From positions 1 through 64,000 of the forward strand of contig NZ_JACHLU010000009.1 of NCBI RefSeq assembly GCF_014204625.1: 64,000 nt of DNA. Reading direction: 5' to 3'. Under the pieces are notes generated by a model. That model searched no databases, was not told the DNA's origin, and saw nothing but the letters and a program-made list of their open reading frames with translations. The first letter of the stretch is position 1; each line of letters opens with the position of its first letter. Of the stretch, positions 60,389 to 64,000 are shown piece after piece. The translations under genes and the position numbers were made by a program. The stretch is from Gillisella vitis. Its GTDB lineage: Bacteria > Pseudomonadota > Alphaproteobacteria > Rhizobiales > Rhizobiaceae.

Positions 60389-61993
60389 ATGGATAAGACC
60401 AACAACCAAACCGTGCTGACGGTGAAAGACCTGAAGGTCAATTTTTCCACGCCCGATGGCGAGGTGAATGCAGTCAAGGGCATTTCCTTTGATGTGAAAA
60501 AGGGCGAAACGCTGGCGATTGTCGGCGAATCCGGCTCGGGCAAAAGCCAGACGATGATGGCGCTGATGGGGCTTTTGGCCTCCAACGGCAAAGTCTCTGG
60601 CTCGGCGCGCTATGGCGAGACCGAAATGGTCGGTGCCAGCCTGTCCACGCTCAACAGCGTGCGCGGCTCCAAGATCACCATGATCTTTCAGGAGCCAATG
60701 ACCTCGCTGGACCCGCTTTACACCGTTGGCAAGCAGATTTCCGAGCCGCTTCGTCATCATCGCGGCATGAACAAGGCCAAAGCCCGCGAGCGGGTGCTGG
60801 AACTGCTCAATCTCGTCGGCATTCCTGATCCCAACCGGCGCATCGACAGCTATCCGCACGAGCTTTCCGGCGGCCAGCGCCAGCGCGTGATGATTGCCAT
60901 GGCGCTTGCCAATGAGCCGGACATGCTGATTGCCGACGAGCCAACCACGGCGCTCGACGTGACCATTCAGGCACAGATTCTGGATCTTCTGGCCGATCTG
61001 CAAAAGCGCTTCGGTATGGCCATTGTGCTGATCACTCACGATCTGGGCGTGGTCAAACACGTGGCTGATCGCGTGGTGGTGATGCGCCGTGGCGAAGTGG
61101 TGGAACAGGGCAGCCGCGACGATATTTTCGAGCGCGCCACCCACGACTACACCAAAATGCTGCTGGCCTCCGAGCCAAGCGGCACCAAGGCAGCACCGCC
61201 AGAAGATGCACCCGTGATGCTGGAAGGCCGCAATGTGGTGGTGGATTTCAACATCAGCTCGGGCGTTTTGTTCAAGGGAACACGCAAGTTCCGCGCCGTT
61301 GATCATGTCAATGTTCGCCTGCGTCAGGGCCAAACCATTGGCATCGTCGGCGAGTCCGGCTCTGGCAAATCCACGCTGGGCCGCGCACTTTTGAAGCTGC
61401 TGGAGGCCGACGGCCGTTTCAGTTTTGAAACCACGGACATCTCAGCGCTTGATCGCACCGGAATGCGACCCTTTCGCAAGAGCATGCAATTGGTGTTTCA
61501 GGATCCTTATGGCTCGCTATCCCCGCGCCAGACGGTGGGCGAAATCATCACCGAAGGGCTTTACGTTCACGAGCCAAAGCTGACCAAGGCTGAGCGTGAT
61601 GCCCGCGCCGTGGCAGCCCTGAAAGAGGTTGGCCTCGACCCCGCCTCGCGCAATCGCTATCCGCATGAGTTTTCAGGCGGTCAGCGTCAGCGTATCGCCA
61701 TTGCGCGTTCGATGATTCTCAAGCCCAAGGTGGTGATTCTCGATGAGCCAACCTCGGCGCTGGACCGCTCGGTGCAGCGGCAGGTGATTGAGCTTCTGCG
61801 TGATCTGCAACAAAAACACAATCTGTCCTACGTGTTCATCAGCCACGATCTCTCGGTGATCAAGGCGATTTCCGACCATGTGGTGGTGATGAAAGACGGC
61901 AAGATCGTTGAGGAAGGCCCAACTGAGGAGATTTTTGAAGCGCCTGCGCAGGATTACACCAAAGCACTGATTGCCGCCGCTTTCACGCATTGA
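60389..61993 (+). CDS. Fused OppD-OppF ATPase
   Basis: A 534-aa protein with two complete ABC ATPase modules in one chain. Module 1 has Walker [10 protein letters not shown] (residues 46-54; Gln instead of the usual Thr at the end), LSGGQRQR and [11 protein letters not shown]. Module 2 has Walker [10 protein letters not shown] near residue 322, FSGGQRQR and [12 protein letters not shown] short linker with Pro and Ala separates them. In E. coli these are separate genes oppD and oppF; the fusion is common in alphaproteobacteria. It closes the operon. Confidence 0.93.
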   Translation: MDKTNNQTVLTVKDLKVNFSTPDGEVNAVKGISFDVKKGETLAIVGESGSGKSQTMMALMGLLASNGKVSGSARYGETEMVGASLSTLNSVRGSKITMIFQEPMTSLDPLYTVGKQISEPLRHHRGMNKAKARERVLELLNLVGIPDPNRRIDSYPHELSGGQRQRVMIAMALANEPDMLIADEPTTALDVTIQAQILDLLADLQKRFGMAIVLITHDLGVVKHVADRVVVMRRGEVVEQGSRDDIFERATHDYTKMLLASEPSGTKAAPPEDAPVMLEGRNVVVDFNISSGVLFKGTRKFRAVDHVNVRLRQGQTIGIVGESGSGKSTLGRALLKLLEADGRFSFETTDISALDRTGMRPFRKSMQLVFQDPYGSLSPRQTVGEIITEGLYVHEPKLTKAERDARAVAALKEVGLDPASRNRYPHEFSGGQRQRIAIARSMILKPKVVILDEPTSALDRSVQRQVIELLRDLQQKHNLSYVFISHDLSVIKAISDHVVVMKDGKIVEEGPTEEIFEAPAQDYTKALIAAAFTH

Positions 61994-62012
61994 GGCACTC
62001 TCAACAATCCTT

Positions 62013-62038
62013 CAACGCCCGGCTTTGTCCGGGCGTTG
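62013..62038. terminator. Terminator between OppDF and lipid kinase genes
   Basis: CAACGCCCGG and CCGGGCGTTG form a 10-bp perfect stem around CTTTGT, 20 bases after the OppDF stop and 13 bases from the convergent kinase stop. A short TT follows on the + strand; it may serve both genes. Confidence 0.8.
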
Positions 62039-62051
62039 TTCTACATGGGGT

Positions 62052-62948
62052 TCAAGGTGCCAAAACCTTCAGTTCGCCCGGATGAATTTTGATTTCCACA
62101 TCCCGCGGCATCTGCATCAATTCGCCATCGACCACGCAGACCACACCTTTGCGGTGTTTGGGAAAATGCAGCCGAAGGCTTTTAGTGGTCGCGGCTGTAA
62201 CCGACTGGTTTTCAGAAATTCGCCCCCGCATCAGATCAAGCGCCAGTCCGGCAACACCAACAGTATCCAAAGGGGCAGCAAGATAGACGCCCAACAGGCC
62301 AGTGGTCAGATCCTCGGCAAAAAACAAAGGATTGCTGCCAACCGGATTGTTGCACACCGAGATGGCAGACACCTCGCGCAATTCTGCGCGACCATCGCCG
62401 TTTATATCAAAAGCAACATCAAATTGCGGCGGCTTGAACATGACACTCAGCGCCGCACTGGTGCTGGCCCGTATCTTGCCAAGCCGCGACGCAAAATTCA
62501 TTCGGTTGCGCAACCGCACCATGCGGGCGTGCATTCCGGCAGAAAACTGATGCACGTAAGGCTGGCCATTGGCTGTCGCAATGTCCACAGCCATCACATT
62601 GGCCGTGGCCAGCACATCCAGGACCTGCCAGATGTCCAGCGGCAATTTCAGAGAGCGTGCAAACAGGTTCATGGTGCCTGCTGGCACCACCCCCAACGGT
62701 AAACCAGTGCGCCAGGCAATGGCGGCGGCCGTCGAGATTGTGCCATCGCCACCACCGGCAATCAGGGCATCATAGCCCTCACCGGCCGCCGTGTTCAGGG
62801 CTGCAACCAACTCACGCCCCGATACCGCAACGCAAGTCATGTCGTGTCCGGCAGACTGAAAGACCTGCACTGCCTTTTGGCAATAGGCGTCCATATCCGT
62901 GGTGCGAAATGTGCCGCCATCGCGGTTAAAGACTGCCTTGATCTTCAT
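62052..62948 (-). CDS. Diacylglycerol/lipid kinase of the YegS-BmrU type
   Basis: A 298-aa kinase. The nucleotide loop ALIAGGGDGTISTAAA near residue 62 is the family signature, followed by LGVVPAGTMNLFARSL near residue 88. The C-terminal half contains MVRLRNRMNFASRLGKI and VDGELMQMPRDVEIKI. These enzymes phosphorylate diacylglycerol or related lipids at the inner membrane face. It is divergent from the MFS gene across 257 bases that hold no other gene. Confidence 0.87.
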   Translation of the reverse strand: MKIKAVFNRDGGTFRTTDMDAYCQKAVQVFQSAGHDMTCVAVSGRELVAALNTAAGEGYDALIAGGGDGTISTAAAIAWRTGLPLGVVPAGTMNLFARSLKLPLDIWQVLDVLATANVMAVDIATANGQPYVHQFSAGMHARMVRLRNRMNFASRLGKIRASTSAALSVMFKPPQFDVAFDINGDGRAELREVSAISVCNNPVGSNPLFFAEDLTTGLLGVYLAAPLDTVGVAGLALDLMRGRISENQSVTAATTKSLRLHFPKHRKGVVCVVDGELMQMPRDVEIKIHPGELKVLAP

Positions 62949-63205
62949 CTTTGTTCCTTCATCTCACTACACGGCTCCAACCTGCGATAATGCAGAGTGT
63001 GGCAGAAGGTTTCCTGCGCGTCTTATAAATCCGGATTGCACATCGGAATTGCCATGAAGACATCAGAGACCCTCTTACCGCAGCGCATATAATCATGATA
63101 TGAAGAGTTGATACACGCGCCTATGGCTTTATTGCAGCAAGCCTGTAAAGCCACTCTCCTGAAAACATCCACGCAAGTGCCTCTGTGCCGGTTAAAGGTA
63201 AAACC

Positions 63206-64000
63206 ATGAACGACACCACCCGTTTTGCAAACTCCGGGGGCCATGATGATGTGGCAATGGCGCAGACAGACCTGCCTGCCAAAACAGTGTTGCTGATCGA
63301 GATTGCGCTGGCTGTGGGCGGCTTTGGCATTGGCACCGGCGAATTTGCCATTATGGGGCTGCTGCCCGATGTGGCGCAGACGTTTGGGGTCAGCGTGCCA
63401 GATGCAGGCCGGGTGATCAGCGCCTATGCGCTGGGCGTGGTGGTTGGCGCGCCGATCATCGCCGTGCTGGCTGCAAAATTGCCACGCAAGACCTTGCTGT
63501 TGCTGCTGATGGGGTTGTTTTCTCTTGGCAATATCGCCAGTGCGTTTGCACCGGATTTTGCCAGTTTTACCGCCCTTCGCTTCATTACCGGCCTGCCGCA
63601 CGGGGCCTATTTTGGCGTAGCCGCTCTGGTGGCCGCCTCCATGGTGCCGCCCCACAAGCGGGCAAGAGCGGTGGGTCGTGTCATGTTGGGTCTGACCATT
63701 GCCACCCTGCTCGGCACACCGCTTGCGACATTCCTGGGGCAGATCATGAGCTGGCGCGCAGCCTTCCTGCTGGTGGGCGGTGTGGCGGCGCTGACTGTGG
63801 CGCTGATTGCGCTGCATCTGCACAAAGACAAGGTGAGCGAAGGAGCCAGCATCAAGCGCGAACTGGGGGCCTTTGTGCGCCTGCAAGTGTGGCTGACGCT
63901 GGCTGTCGCCGCCGTTGGTTTTGGCGGCATGTTTGCCATCTTCAGCTATATCGCCAAAACCACAACGGATACCGCAGGATTACCTGCATCGATGATCGCC
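63206..64000 (+). CDS. MFS exporter, DHA1/AraJ-type, 3' end outside window
   Basis: The frame is open from ATG 63206 to the window edge, giving 265 residues. After a 25-residue polar N-terminus come about eight membrane spans. GGFGIGTGEFAIMGLLPDVA at residues 38-57 and the YALGVVVGAPIIAVLAAKLPRK stretch with its loop 2-3 motif mark DHA1 permeases of the AraJ/YdhP group, which export sugars, nucleosides or drugs. RFITGLPHGAYFG and GLTIATLLGTPLATFLGQ are also typical. The C-terminal third is missing. Confidence 0.85.
   Translation, partial: MNDTTRFANSGGHDDVAMAQTDLPAKTVLLIEIALAVGGFGIGTGEFAIMGLLPDVAQTFGVSVPDAGRVISAYALGVVVGAPIIAVLAAKLPRKTLLLLLMGLFSLGNIASAFAPDFASFTALRFITGLPHGAYFGVAALVAASMVPPHKRARAVGRVMLGLTIATLLGTPLATFLGQIMSWRAAFLLVGGVAALTVALIALHLHKDKVSEGASIKRELGAFVRLQVWLTLAVAAVGFGGMFAIFSYIAKTTTDTAGLPASMIA

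Noticed and set aside
60113..61333. - strand frame of 406 codons opposite oppC and oppDF
   Set aside because: Antisense shadow; the + strand genes carry complete ABC transporter motifs.

Overview
The window looks like a chromosome segment of a Rhizobiaceae bacterium (Agrobacterium/Allorhizobium/Rhizobium type). The evidence is the smpB-dapA-lytic transglycosylase neighbourhood, two tandem RopA-type porins, PilZ and DUF1127 proteins, and mosaic intergenic palindromes typical of rhizobia. It falls into two halves: about 33 kb of a Mu-like transposable prophage (1 to about 33063), then about 31 kb of ordinary host chromosome.

Prophage. The left end, repressor and start of the transposase lie before the window. 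From left to right the window shows the MuA C-terminal part, a MuB-like ATPase, a set of small early genes (winged helix, HTH/Cys, DUF3164, zinc ribbon, DUF2786), GemA and a Mor/C-family activator. Lysis genes follow (GH19-type endolysin, LLH-type holin, XhlA-like protein). The head block comes next: DUF1804, large terminase, DUF935 portal, MuF-like protein fused to a PBECR-type nuclease domain, gpG, protease with a nested scaffold, decoration protein and major capsid. The contractile tail block holds sheath, tube, frameshifted chaperone, tape measure, P2-like U/X/D/V/W/J/I and fibres. The right end carries a com-mom-like DNA-modification cassette: a Com zinc finger, a new 58-aa ORF, an ABC-ATPase/GNAT fusion and a formyltransferase-fold protein. 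The prophage ends inside the 5' part of a host ada gene.

Two prophage-wide sequence signals stand out. The non-palindromic hexamer CTAACG occurs about 33 times in the prophage (about 25 on + and 8 on -), against one copy seen in the 31 kb of host DNA, and it uses rare Leu codons in more than one frame. Separately, a 22-bp dyad (TGACCGGAC-CTCT-GTCCGGTCA) occurs four times, each in the gap before a late-gene block (lysis, protease/capsid, tape measure, baseplate wedge), which suggests a late-promoter activator site.

Host half. In order: truncated ada, a DUF1127 protein, a soluble chemoreceptor with a degenerate globin-like sensor, smpB, dapA, a periplasmic lytic transglycosylase, an alpha/beta hydrolase, two tandem porins, tRNA-Ser(GCU), a ferredoxin-reductase-type flavoprotein, two PilZ proteins, a histidinol-phosphate-type aminotransferase, a Sel1-like protein, DUF2147, a small membrane ORF, AMP nucleosidase, a His-rich PadR regulator with DUF2218, a divergent class-III aminotransferase/glutamine-synthetase-like pair suggestive of polyamine catabolism, an oligopeptide-type ABC transporter operon, a YegS-type lipid kinase, and an MFS exporter running off the right edge.
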